Positions 9,101 through 16,301 of a stretch of 33,552 nucleotides of DNA are shown piece after piece. Source of the stretch: Dermabacter sp. p3-SID358 (GTDB taxonomy: Bacteria; Actinomycetota; Actinomycetes; Actinomycetales; Dermabacteraceae); contig NZ_JALXOZ010000020.1 in NCBI RefSeq assembly GCF_025147465.1, forward strand, positions 1-33,552, given 5' to 3'. How positions within the stretch are numbered: the first letter of the stretch is position 1; every line of letters begins with the position of its first letter. Below the pieces are notes generated by a model. The model ran no database searches. It saw nothing but the letters and a program-made list of their open reading frames with translations, and was not told where the DNA came from. A program made the position numbers and the translations under genes.

Positions 9101-9337
9101 CTCTGCGGGAACGGTGCCCTTCATACGGAACCACCACGTGCTCCACGCCGGGCCCCAGCGGTCACCCGAGGAGATCGGGTCGTAGTTCGCTTCAGCGGCG
9201 GTCGCGAAGTCGACAGGCTCGCCGGGGGCCTTCCACGCGGTGACCTGAACGGGCGCGAGAACCCTGAAGAGCTCCTTGCCCAGCCTCTCGTGGAGACGCT
9301 CGATGCGGTCCTCCACAAGCGTTGAATCGTCAAACAT
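6146..9337 (-). CDS. GH38 alpha-mannosidase (first paralogue)
   Basis: Large retaining, zinc-dependent alpha-mannosidase of 1063 residues, the usual size for bacterial GH38. An N-terminal beta domain (about 1-260) precedes the catalytic alpha/beta domain. Zinc ligands are H273 and D275 in GHAHIDSAW; the probable nucleophile is D385 in TWLPDSFGY; a further zinc-site His lies in LLQFHDILPGS. The C-terminal third is beta-rich. No signal peptide is present, so it would trim alpha-mannose from oligosaccharides after import. The ATG at 9337 has an excellent GGAGGGTGGA ribosome site. It is the first gene of the operon with the phosphodiesterase, HAD and GH20 genes and is transcribed away from the importer at 9731. 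Which linkage (1,2, 1,3 or 1,6) it prefers cannot be read from the sequence. Confidence 0.96.
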   Translation of the reverse strand: MFDDSTLVEDRIERLHERLGKELFRVLAPVQVTAWKAPGEPVDFATAAEANYDPISSGDRWGPAWSTWWFRMKGTVPAEARGERVQLRVDLGFEGDWAGNQSEGLAYTTAGTPLKGVNPMNRLIPLTGEGLPATIAKAGEQLLDDSGAVELLIEAGANPNMGDYMNNPTDLGDLSTRPDTPVWAFGGADLVVRNESVWHLWLDVEVLWGVLKEQPKGSTLRATLLRRLEEAADIVDAQGIQEGADAARAHLAPVIASGAGNSAQIMSAVGHAHIDSAWLWPLRETRRKVARTFSNVLALAEDYPEFTFACTSAQHYAWLKDGAPALFARVKESIANGQWHPAGGMWVESDTNLPGGEALVRQFTVGLNWMERELGVAPMCTWLPDSFGYTGALPQIARLSGMTTFFTQKLNWSQTNSLPHHTFWWEGIDGTRIFTHFPPVDCYDSIVSPEEVYKAERNFKEKGRAKRSLLPYGYGDGGGGPVAEMVERARRFADMEGAPRLEFDSPDGFFDKAREEYPNAPVWSGEMYLEFHRGVYTSSAELKRGNREVEAKLAVLEWLGALATEQGVDYPLGEVEELWQRALLLQFHDILPGSSIHWVNREAREEYETLRTDIESLIDSLLASLAGRDENRVEVLEGERSQVTALAGSEPTVLNPSPVARREVWEFSDGCSLIEVAPFSAAPLSSVEVEPENPVTCEKRGSDIVLANGLVEVVIDANGLVASLRDLEAGGRELLASGEKANALSIHPDFPSCFDAWELQHQYKRSETVLSEALEVKVVRDTTLKACVEVRRAHGNSTFTQRITLHADSRAVDFEVHVDWREKHRVLRVGFPLALNARTDRSEIQFGHIDRQVAKNTSWQEAQFEVSGHRWALLEEPGYAVAFANSQTYGHDVRVLDAPGAERRGGVAFGYTLLRSATAPDPEVDLGEHTLRYSLVCDAGLEEAHAAGLRLTQPLREATRGFEVSPIVDVERQEGDTFAFIDAVKPADDDSGDLIVRLHEAEGRAGKAHVRFATAPAEVRATNLREKDAPDVAPSLSVCGEDPSLYEVSMHEFQIVTLRVVRV

Positions 9338-9730
9338 TCCACCCTCCAGAACATCGCCCTAGTTTCACGGCCAGCACCATCGCTAAACCGCGCACGCAGC
9401 GAGCTTATCAGCCACAAAAACACCCCGTGTAACTAAACGCACACATAATGACCTTTTACCCCTGGGAAGAAACCACGCTTTCGATGAGGCACGACCGGGC
9501 ACCTCACGCACCAACCCAGAAAAACCCCCTTGACAGGGGAAAACACGCCGTCGGCCCAGCTCGAAGAAAGTGCACTCTTCGGTCGGCGCAAACCGCATCG
9601 ATAAAAGTTTACTTACGTCATCATTTTCCATTTACTCGACGTTAACCGCACGGGTATTGACTGGCACGGCAACGCGGCCGTACAGGAATCATCCACGGCG
9701 CATCCCACCGAGTCTTACTTGGAGTTTTCA
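9338..9730. promoter_or_regulatory. Divergent control region between the GH38 operon and the first importer
   Basis: This 393-bp gap holds no convincing gene. On the minus side lie two motifs related to one near 22126: CTAAACCGC at 9383-9391 and TAACTAAACGC at 9430-9440. A plausible minus-strand minus-10 (TGATAA) lies between them. The plus side carries the weak promoter listed at 9657-9686. The hexamer TTGACA at 9530-9535 sits between CCCC and GGGG and has no partner minus-10. The two motifs are candidate LacI-type half-sites. Confidence 0.45.
9657..9686 (+). promoter_or_regulatory. Candidate sigma-70-like promoter of the first importer
   Basis: TTGACT and TACAGG separated by 18 bases, which would start transcription near 9693 and leave a leader of about 38 bases ending in a GGAG ribosome site before the ATG at 9731. 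The minus-10 is a poor match, so this is a weak call. Confidence 0.3.
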
Positions 9731-11017
9731 ATGAATATTTCCCGTCGTTCATTCCTCGGAGCCAGCGCGCTCACGCTTGGCCCACTGGCTCTCGTCGGTT
9801 GCTCGACGAGCAATTCCGGGTCAAGCGCCGGCGACGGCGACGAGTTCATCCTGTGGATGTGGCCCGAGGGCTACGGCGACGACGTCCTCAACGCCGTCAA
9901 AGACAAGTTTTCCGACATTTCTCTCCGCCAGGACGTGATCGGCGGCGACTTCAAGCAAAAGCTCACGACGACCTTCAGCGCAGGCTCCGGGCTTCCCGAC
10001 ATCACCGGTGTCAAGGGCGAAGACATCGCCTTCTTCCTCTCGAAGGCCGACTACTTCGAAGACCTCAACGAACTCGGTGCGAAGGACATCAAGGGCGACT
10101 ACCTCGACTGGAAGTGGGAACAGGCCACCACGAAGGACGGCAAGCAGCTCGGAATCCCCACGGATATCGGCCCGACCGCGCTCTTCTACCGCTTCGATGT
10201 GTTTGAAGAGGCGGGCCTCCCCTCCGATCCCACAGAGCTCGAAAACGCGATCCGCTCGTGGGATGAGTACTTCGAACTCGGCAAAGAACTCATTGCGAAG
10301 AAGCCCGGCACCTTCCTCGTTCGCAATACGGCGAGCGTTTTCGGTACGGCATGGCGTCAGGCCGGTAAGGGCTTCATCGACGAAAACGGAGCGTTCATCG
10401 GCGACCAAGAGCACATCCGCGCCGCGTGGGATCTCGCGGTCAAGGCAAACGCTGCCGGTATCAATGGCGCGCTCGCCGCACAGACCACCGACTCTGCGGC
10501 AGCAGTGAGCGAAGGACGCCTTCCGGCCGACTTCGGAGCTTCATGGCATCTCGCCGATCTTATGTCGGATGCTCCCGAGACCTCCGGCAAATGGCACGTG
10601 TGCAAACACCCGGGTGAAGCCGTGAACAAGGGGGGCTCGTTCCTCACCATCCCGAAGGGCGCAAAAGATCCGAAGAAATCGTTCGAGGTTCTCTCCTTCA
10701 TGCTCAATGCCAAGAACCAGGCACTCGAGTACAAGCACAGTGGAAACTTCCCCGCAGCACCCGAGGCTCACTCCATGCCTGAGGTTGACGGCGAGGTCGA
10801 ATTCCTCGGTGGTCAAAAGGCCGCTGAGGTATTCAGCGCCGCCGCCGAAACCGTGCGCCCGCTCTACGAAGACCCGAACTCGGAAGCAGTGAACGCCCCG
10901 TTCTACGCCGAGCTCGAGCAGGTGGAATCGACAAAGAAGGACCCGGAGAAGGCGTGGAGCGACGCAGTTACGGCTGCCAAGCGCATCGCTGAGCAGTCCG
11001 GCATCAAGGTGAACTGA
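9731..11017 (+). CDS. Carbohydrate ABC transporter substrate-binding lipoprotein (copy 1)
   Basis: Family-1 extracellular sugar-binding protein of 428 residues. The N-terminus has a twin-arginine motif (SRRSFLG, residues 4-10), a hydrophobic stretch and the lipobox LVGC with C24, so it is predicted to be a Tat-exported, lipid-anchored protein. The ATG at 9731 follows a GGAG ribosome site; an upstream in-frame ATG at 9719 lacks one and would bury the signal. Its permeases begin 6 bases after the stop. Copy 2 at 14065 is closely similar throughout the mature protein. Neighbouring mannosidases suggest an N-glycan-derived oligomannoside ligand; this is inference. Confidence 0.94.
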   Translation: MNISRRSFLGASALTLGPLALVGCSTSNSGSSAGDGDEFILWMWPEGYGDDVLNAVKDKFSDISLRQDVIGGDFKQKLTTTFSAGSGLPDITGVKGEDIAFFLSKADYFEDLNELGAKDIKGDYLDWKWEQATTKDGKQLGIPTDIGPTALFYRFDVFEEAGLPSDPTELENAIRSWDEYFELGKELIAKKPGTFLVRNTASVFGTAWRQAGKGFIDENGAFIGDQEHIRAAWDLAVKANAAGINGALAAQTTDSAAAVSEGRLPADFGASWHLADLMSDAPETSGKWHVCKHPGEAVNKGGSFLTIPKGAKDPKKSFEVLSFMLNAKNQALEYKHSGNFPAAPEAHSMPEVDGEVEFLGGQKAAEVFSAAAETVRPLYEDPNSEAVNAPFYAELEQVESTKKDPEKAWSDAVTAAKRIAEQSGIKVN

Positions 11018-11022
11018 CCACC

Positions 11023-11943
11023 ATGATCGAGCCGAAGGCCCGACCACTCGGGACGCGCATCAAACAGGCACTGCCGCAATACCTCGCCATCTCGCCGTAT
11101 TTTTTCTTCTTCTTCATGTTCGGCGCGATGCCCGTGGTGTTTACGATGGGGCTCGCGTTCACGAACTGGTCGGGCCTCGGCGATTTCGACCTGATCGGCC
11201 TGACGAACTTCAAATACCTCGTCACCGACCCACTTTTCTACAAGTCTCTCGTCAACACCTTGATCTTGTGGGTGATGGGCACGGTTCCCACCCTCGTGTT
11301 GGCAACGATCCTGGCGCTTATGCTCAACTCAACGCTCAGGTTCTCGACGACGTACAAGGTCATCTACCTCATCCCGAACATCACCTCGATGGTCGCGATG
11401 GGCATGCTCTTCAGCTCAATCTTTTCCAGCCAGTTCGGTGTCGCGAACGTTCTCATCAACCTGGTGGGGTTCGACAACATTGCCTGGCTGCAAAACGAGT
11501 GGGGCATCAAAATCGCGATCTCGTGCCTTACCACCTGGGCATTCGTGGGCTACAACGCCCTGCTGATCTTGGCTGGGCTTCAAGCGATCGATAAGTCCCT
11601 CTATGAAGCCGCGGCGCTCGACGGGGCGAACTCGTGGCAAATCTTCTTCCGCATCACGCTCCCGCAGTTGCGGCCTATCGTGCTGTTCGTGACCCTTATG
11701 TCCACGATCGGCTCCCTCCAAAGCTTCACCGAATCTCAAGTTCTTACGTCCTCCAATAATTCAGGAGCAGCAAATTCCGGCGGCGTCAATAACTCGGGCC
11801 TCACGATGGTCATGTACTTCTACTCGGTGGCATTCCAAGAAAACCGCTACGGCTACGGCGCCGCAATCGCATGGGGCGTGTTCGTCGTGGTCATGTTCTT
11901 CTCGATCATCAACTGGCTCGTCACGCGCGAGAAGAAGGACTAG
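11023..11943 (+). CDS. Sugar ABC transporter permease, MalF-like (copy 1)
   Basis: Membrane subunit of 306 residues with about six hydrophobic segments, the first preceded by a phenylalanine run (near 27-31). The EAA loop that contacts the ATPase is present at about 195-213 (EAAALDG then ITLP). It starts 6 bases after the lipoprotein stop and is followed 13 bases later by the MalG-like partner. No ATPase gene follows, so the pair must use one encoded elsewhere. Most of the chain is identical to the copy at 15369, apart from the N-terminus and a few loop positions. Confidence 0.94.
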   Translation: MIEPKARPLGTRIKQALPQYLAISPYFFFFFMFGAMPVVFTMGLAFTNWSGLGDFDLIGLTNFKYLVTDPLFYKSLVNTLILWVMGTVPTLVLATILALMLNSTLRFSTTYKVIYLIPNITSMVAMGMLFSSIFSSQFGVANVLINLVGFDNIAWLQNEWGIKIAISCLTTWAFVGYNALLILAGLQAIDKSLYEAAALDGANSWQIFFRITLPQLRPIVLFVTLMSTIGSLQSFTESQVLTSSNNSGAANSGGVNNSGLTMVMYFYSVAFQENRYGYGAAIAWGVFVVVMFFSIINWLVTREKKD

Positions 11944-11955
11944 GGGAGCAACGGC

Positions 11956-12834
11956 ATGAGTTTGACCACGCAAGCAAAACCCCTCGCGAACGCGGTTCCA
12001 CGCAGGCGAAAGCCCATTCGCCTGTCGACAGTGCTGAAATACGTTGCCCTCACGATCGGCGCGCTCATTTCGCTATTCCCGTTTTACTGGATGTTCATCC
12101 TCGCGACACAGCCTTCATCTGCGATCTTCAAGTTTCCGCCAGACGTTCTCCCCGGCGATCGTCTCGGCCAAAACATCGGGACGATCACCTCGAAGATCAA
12201 CATCTGGGCAGCAATGGGCAACACCCTTGTCGTAGCGGTCTCCGTGACCGTTCTCGCCCTCACCATTGCGTCCCTCACCGCGTTTACGTTTGCGAAGTTT
12301 GATTTTCCGGGTAAGCGGGGTCTGTTTCTCATCGTCATGGCGACGTTCCTGTTGCCGGCGCAGCTCGCGAGCATCCCGCAGTTCCTGCTCATGAGCAAGC
12401 TCGGTTGGACCGGAGACCTGAAGGCACTCATTTTTCCCTCGCTCGCGAGTGCGTTTGGCGTGTTCTGGCTTAGGCAATACGCCACCAACTCCATCCCCAC
12501 CGAACTGCTCGAAGCAGCTCGCATGGATGGCTGCGGATTCTTTCGCCAGTACCTCCACGTGTGCCTGCCAATCATTAAACCGGCGCTCGCGTTCCTTGGA
12601 ATGTTCACCTTCATCGGTGCGTGGAACGACTTCATGTGGCCCCTCATCGTGCTCACGAATCCCGATAAGCTCACCCTGCAGGTTGCGCTGAGCCAGCTCA
12701 AGACCGCCCACGGAAGCGACTACGGCATGCTCATGGCCTCAGCGCTCATCGCGGTTGTGCCGCTCATCCTCGTGTTCATCATCGGCGCGAAGCAATTCAT
12801 CGCCGGCATCGCAGAGGGCGCGGTCAAGGCATAG
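11956..12834 (+). CDS. Sugar ABC transporter permease, MalG-like (copy 1)
   Basis: Partner permease of 292 residues with about six membrane segments and the EAA loop EAARMDG at about 185-191, followed by CLP. A GGGGAG ribosome site precedes the ATG. The C-terminal 170 or so residues differ from the copy at 16302 by only one or two residues (for example Pro against Ser before TELLEAAR), while the first 115 differ at many positions. The gene closes the first cassette and is followed directly by a C-rich tract. Confidence 0.94.
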   Translation: MSLTTQAKPLANAVPRRRKPIRLSTVLKYVALTIGALISLFPFYWMFILATQPSSAIFKFPPDVLPGDRLGQNIGTITSKINIWAAMGNTLVVAVSVTVLALTIASLTAFTFAKFDFPGKRGLFLIVMATFLLPAQLASIPQFLLMSKLGWTGDLKALIFPSLASAFGVFWLRQYATNSIPTELLEAARMDGCGFFRQYLHVCLPIIKPALAFLGMFTFIGAWNDFMWPLIVLTNPDKLTLQVALSQLKTAHGSDYGMLMASALIAVVPLILVFIIGAKQFIAGIAEGAVKA

Positions 12835-12839
12835 ATCGG

Positions 12840-12962
12840 CCCCTCCCCCGCCCCCTGGGCTTCCCCTTCACTCCCCTCTCCTCTCTCCCCTTCGCCCCCG
12901 GATTGACGTAGGAAAACGTACGGAACTCACACCCCATTACCGCCATTGAGCTACTTCAATCC
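12840..12962 (+). terminator. C-rich, G-poor tract plus conserved stem after cassette 1 (candidate Rho-dependent terminator)
   Basis: About 60 bases of almost pure C/T (12840-12898) directly follow the permease stop, then a long-range inverted repeat: GGATTGACGTAG at 12900-12911 and CTACTTCAATCC at 12951-12962, pairing at 11 of 12 positions. The same pair of elements follows copy 2. A C-rich, G-poor, unstructured RNA is the hallmark of a Rho loading site; no U-run suggests an intrinsic terminator. Confidence 0.5.
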
Positions 12963-13014
12963 ACATTGGGGGGGTATCGCCTGCCGCCGAGCATCACCCT
13001 GCTCGTGGCTGTTC

Positions 13015-13054
13015 GGCAGGTGCGCGGCAACCGTCGGAATTTCCGACGCCTGCC
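13015..13054. repeat. Nested inverted repeat downstream of the Nudix gene
   Basis: Inner stem CGTCGG (13032-13037) and CCGACG (13043-13048) with a 5-base loop, and outer arms GGCAGG (13015-13020) and CCTGCC (13049-13054). It lies 24 bases past the Nudix stop and may end or protect that transcript. There is no T-run. Confidence 0.4.
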
Positions 13055-13077
13055 CACCTCACGGCGCTCCTGCGGTT

Positions 13078-13587
13078 CTACGGCGCTTCCGCAATCCCGC
13101 CCTTTTTGACTGAGAAGAGGTCCACATCTGCGCGGCCCCCGAGCACGTCGAGCGCGTGACGCACTCGCTCGGCGCCCCACGGCGAGAGGATGGCCGCCTC
13201 GCTCGGGTCGATGAGGGCCCAGTCCTCGAGCTCCGCTTCCTGCAGACGGATCTTTTCGCGCAGCTCGGCCTCGGGAACGACTCCGGCGTCAAAGACAAAG
13301 TGGACACCCATGGGCGCGCCATACGCCGCGCTCGAGGGCACCCAACTCACGGAAAGGAGTCGACCCACGGGCAGGTCGAGGGCGAGTTCTTCCATGAGTT
13401 CGCGTTTCGTGGCATCTCGCGGATCTTCTCCCGCATCGACTCCCCCACCGGGAAGCAGCCAATGGTCCCGATAGTTGGGCTTCTCCACGAGGATGCGACC
13501 CGTGTCATCACGAATGATCGCGGCGCCCGAGCTGAACACCTTGGGCAGCTGCTGATAGAAGAACGGGTTTGGGAGGAGGTCGCTCAT
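13078..13587 (-). CDS. Nudix hydrolase
   Basis: Protein of 169 residues with a complete Nudix box (G-x5-E-x7-REL-x-EE) beginning in PGGGVDAGED at about residues 46-55 and continuing through KRELMEELALDL. This binds the metal that cleaves nucleoside-diphosphate-X compounds. Preceding beta strands (SSGAAIIRDDTGRILV) fit the fold. It is a lone gene on the opposite strand between the two importer copies and has no evident link to glycan use, so it is probably a housekeeping gene caught between the duplicated cassettes. The substrate is unknown; an ADP-ribose- or NDP-sugar-type substrate would be a guess. A short GGACC/GGTCC hairpin (13623-13636) lies in its upstream region. Confidence 0.9.
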   Translation of the reverse strand: MSDLLPNPFFYQQLPKVFSSGAAIIRDDTGRILVEKPNYRDHWLLPGGGVDAGEDPRDATKRELMEELALDLPVGRLLSVSWVPSSAAYGAPMGVHFVFDAGVVPEAELREKIRLQEAELEDWALIDPSEAAILSPWGAERVRHALDVLGGRADVDLFSVKKGGIAEAP

Positions 13588-14064
13588 GCTTCCACGGTAG
13601 CGATCGCTTCGGGATCAGTGAAGGACCGGAAGGTCCATGCTGCATTCGAATAAAGCGATATAAACTCGCGAAGCGGGACATGTTGTATACCTTCGAACAG
13701 ATTCGGGTGTTTTCCGCAAAGTCGCAGGGAATGCCCAATAGAGACGCGCCGCACACCCCGTTACCCCTGGAAACTTCCACTATCCCTGGCAAGACGCGCG
13801 CGGGCGGAAACCTGCGTGTGGCGCACCATCGCTTTCCAGCTATACTCAAACCGGCAGCGAAGCCACTGTTTTAGTGGGGCACTGCCGCCCCACCCCACCA
13901 CCGTCGGCGGGGTACCACTAAAAACGCATATAGGAGGTTGCGAACGCAACCCCGACATTCACACAACACCAATACTTGGAAGTAGGTTTGGCGTTCACGG
14001 ACCGTTTTCACGGAGAATCCGAACACGCTCTCACCCGCTTCCTGTCCGATTAACGGAGTTTTTC
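13588..14064. promoter_or_regulatory. Long intergenic region with promoters and a structured leader for the second importer
   Basis: This 477-bp gap has no convincing gene. Toward the Nudix gene there is an AT-rich patch around 13650-13665 that could be its promoter. Toward the importer, TATACT at 13841-13846 is the best minus-10 for the plus strand, though no good minus-35 accompanies it. Transcription from it would give a leader of about 210 bases carrying the structures at 13868-13948. It does not resemble the region upstream of copy 1. Confidence 0.4.
13868..13948 (+). promoter_or_regulatory. Structured leader element upstream of importer copy 2
   Basis: Outer arms GTTTTAGTGG (13868-13877) and CCACTAAAAAC (13915-13925) can pair with one bulge. 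Inside them GTGGGG (13874-13879) can instead pair with CCCCAC (13888-13893), so the two stems exclude each other. Further on, GGTTGCG-AA-CGCAACC forms a near-perfect palindrome directly after an AGGAGG. This could be an attenuator, a riboswitch-like leader or an operator pair; I do not recognise a known RNA family. Confidence 0.35.
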
Positions 14065-15363
14065 ATGGACATCTCACGGCGTTCACTTCTGGGCGCGAGC
14101 GCACTCGCCCTCGGCCCACTTGCCCTCACCCTGACAGGCTGCTCGACCGGAAGCTCGGGCTCATCTTCCGGCGGCGGAGGCTCGAACGACTTCACTCTCT
14201 GGACCTGGCCCGAAGGGTATAGCGAGGACACTCTCAAAGCCGTCAAAGAGAAGTTCCCCGACATCAACTTCCGCCAAAACATCATTGGCGGCGACTTTAA
14301 GCAAAAGCTCACGACGACCTTCAGTTCGGGCTCGGGCCTTCCCGACATCACGGGCGTTAAGGGCGAAGACATCGCCTTCTTCCGCTCGAAGACCGAATAC
14401 TTCGAAGACCTCAACGAACTCGGCGCGAAAGACATCAAGGGCGACTACCTCGGCTGGAAGTGGGAGCAGGCCACCGCCAAAGACGGCAAGCAGCTCGGTG
14501 TCCCGATCGACATTGGTCCCACCGCCCTCTTCTACCGCATCGACGTGTTCGAAGAGGCAGGCCTTCCATTTGAGCCCGCCGAGCTCGAAGCAGCAATCCG
14601 TACGTGGGACGAGTTCTTCGAGATTGGCAAGGAACTCATCGCGAAGAAGCCGGGCACTTACCTGATTCGCAACATCTCGGGCGTATTCAGCACCTCATAC
14701 CGTCAAAGTGGCAAGGGATTCATCGACGAAAGCGGCCTGTTCATCGGCGATCAGGATCACGTGCGCCAAGCGTGGGACCTCTCCGTCAAGGCGCACAAGG
14801 CAGGTGTCAACGCCGCGCTCGATTCGAATACGACCGACTCCGCCGCAGCCGTCAATGAAGGACGACTCCCTGCCGATTTCGGTGCCTCATGGCATCTCGC
14901 CGACATGAAAGTCGACGCCCCCGAGACGGCTGGCAAGTGGCGCGTGTGCAAGCACCCGGGTGAAGCCGTCAACCAGGGCGGCTCGTTCCTCACAATTCCC
15001 AAGGGAGCAAAGGACCCCAAGAAGTCTTTCGAGATCCTGTCCTTCATCCTCAACGCGAAAAACCAAGCAGTCGAGTACACCTTCAGTGGCAACTTCCCCG
15101 CGGCAACCGAAGCTCATTCGATGCCCGAAGTTGACGGCGAGGTCGAATTCCTCGGAGGTCAAAAGGCTGCTGAAGTGTTCAGCGCCGCCGCCGAAACCGT
15201 GCGCCCGCTCTACGAAGATCCGAACTCTGAAGCAGTCATCGCACCGTTCACCGCTGAGCTCGAGCAAGTCGAGGCCTCCGGCAAAGATCCCGAAAAGGCG
15301 TGGGACGACGCGGTTACAGCTTCAAAGCGCATCGCAGAACAGTCCGGCATCAAGGTGAACTAA
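14065..15363 (+). CDS. Carbohydrate ABC transporter substrate-binding lipoprotein (copy 2)
   Basis: Paralogue of the protein at 9731, 432 residues. The N-terminus has the twin-arginine motif SRRSLLG (4-10) and lipobox LTGC (C26), followed by a Ser/Gly-rich linker. The ATG at 14065 has a GGAG site; the frame stays open upstream to 13816 but the extra residues look non-coding. Differences from copy 1 are scattered through the whole chain, including places likely to line the ligand cleft, so the two may bind related but different oligosaccharides. The last residues (QSGIKVN) and the gap to the permease are conserved. Confidence 0.94.
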   Translation: MDISRRSLLGASALALGPLALTLTGCSTGSSGSSSGGGGSNDFTLWTWPEGYSEDTLKAVKEKFPDINFRQNIIGGDFKQKLTTTFSSGSGLPDITGVKGEDIAFFRSKTEYFEDLNELGAKDIKGDYLGWKWEQATAKDGKQLGVPIDIGPTALFYRIDVFEEAGLPFEPAELEAAIRTWDEFFEIGKELIAKKPGTYLIRNISGVFSTSYRQSGKGFIDESGLFIGDQDHVRQAWDLSVKAHKAGVNAALDSNTTDSAAAVNEGRLPADFGASWHLADMKVDAPETAGKWRVCKHPGEAVNQGGSFLTIPKGAKDPKKSFEILSFILNAKNQAVEYTFSGNFPAATEAHSMPEVDGEVEFLGGQKAAEVFSAAAETVRPLYEDPNSEAVIAPFTAELEQVEASGKDPEKAWDDAVTASKRIAEQSGIKVN

Positions 15364-15368
15364 CGATC

Positions 15369-16289
15369 ATGACGACTCCCCAACCCCGGCCACTCGGGAC
15401 GCGCATACGAAAGGCGCTGCCGCAATACCTGGCCATTTCGCCATATTTTTTCTTCTTCTTCATGTTCGGCGCGATGCCGGTCGTCTTTACGATGGCGCTC
15501 GCGTTCACGAACTGGTCGGGGTTGGGCGAGCTCCAGTGGATAGGCGGGACGAACTTCAAGTACCTCGTCACCGATCCACTCTTTTACAAATCTCTCGGCA
15601 ACACCCTGATCCTGTGGGTCATGGGGACCGTCCCCACTCTTACGCTCGCGACGGTCCTCGCGCTCATGCTCAACTCAACGCTCAGGTTCTCGACGACGTA
15701 CAAGGTCATCTACCTCATTCCGAACATCACGTCGATGGTCGCGATGGGCATGCTTTTCAGCTCGATCTTCGCAAGCCAGTTCGGTATCGCCAACGCGCTC
15801 GTCAATATTCTGGGCTTTGAAAACATTCCGTGGCTCAAAACGGAATGGGGCATCAAAATCGCAATCTCATGCCTCACCACCTGGTCATTCGTAGGCTACA
15901 ACGCACTGCTGATCTTGGCCGGCCTTCAAGCGATTGATAAATCCCTCTACGAAGCCGCGGCACTTGACGGGGCGAACTCGTGGCAAATCTTCTTCCGTAT
16001 CACTCTCCCCCAGCTACGCCCGATCATCTTGTTTGTGACCCTCATGTCCACGATCGGCTCCCTCCAAAGCTTCACCGAATCTCAAGTCCTTACGTCATCG
16101 GATAGCGGTGGAGCCGCGAACGCGGGCGGCATCAATAACTCGGGCCTCACGATGGTCATGTACTTCTACTCGGTGGCGTTCCAGGAGAACCGCTATGGCT
16201 ACGGCGCTGCAATCGCATGGGGCGTGTTCGTCGTGGTCATGTTCTTCTCGATCATCAACTGGCTTGTGACTCGCGAGAAGAAGGATTAA
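15369..16289 (+). CDS. Sugar ABC transporter permease, MalF-like (copy 2)
   Basis: Permease of 306 residues, the same length as the copy at 11023 and nearly identical after the first 20 residues. The EAA loop EAAALDG at about 196-202 is unchanged. I chose the ATG at 15369, 6 bases after the lipoprotein stop, because it matches the copy-1 start; the frame is open further upstream inside the lipoprotein gene. About six membrane segments are visible. The partner MalG-like gene follows 12 bases later. Confidence 0.94.
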   Translation: MTTPQPRPLGTRIRKALPQYLAISPYFFFFFMFGAMPVVFTMALAFTNWSGLGELQWIGGTNFKYLVTDPLFYKSLGNTLILWVMGTVPTLTLATVLALMLNSTLRFSTTYKVIYLIPNITSMVAMGMLFSSIFASQFGIANALVNILGFENIPWLKTEWGIKIAISCLTTWSFVGYNALLILAGLQAIDKSLYEAAALDGANSWQIFFRITLPQLRPIILFVTLMSTIGSLQSFTESQVLTSSDSGGAANAGGINNSGLTMVMYFYSVAFQENRYGYGAAIAWGVFVVVMFFSIINWLVTREKKD

Positions 16290-16301
16290 GGAATCGTCAC
16301 C

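Noticed and set aside
8096..9325. Plus-strand open frame of about 409 codons opposite the first GH38 gene
   Set aside because: Antisense shadow of a certain GH38 gene, with no domain or ribosome site.
9525..9540. TTGACA enclosed by CCCC and GGGG as a promoter with an overlapping operator
   Set aside because: No minus-10 element at 16-19 bases on the plus strand; the match is probably accidental.
13029..13043. A 15-base sequence repeated in inverse orientation at 33458-33472
   Set aside because: One exact 15-base match is about what chance allows for a window of this size on both strands. The surrounding bases differ.
13816..14064. N-terminal extension of the second lipoprotein and small open frames in the same gap
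   Set aside because: The extension would place the Tat signal about 80 residues inside the protein and runs through the structured leader. The ATG at 14065 matches the copy-1 start and has a ribosome site.
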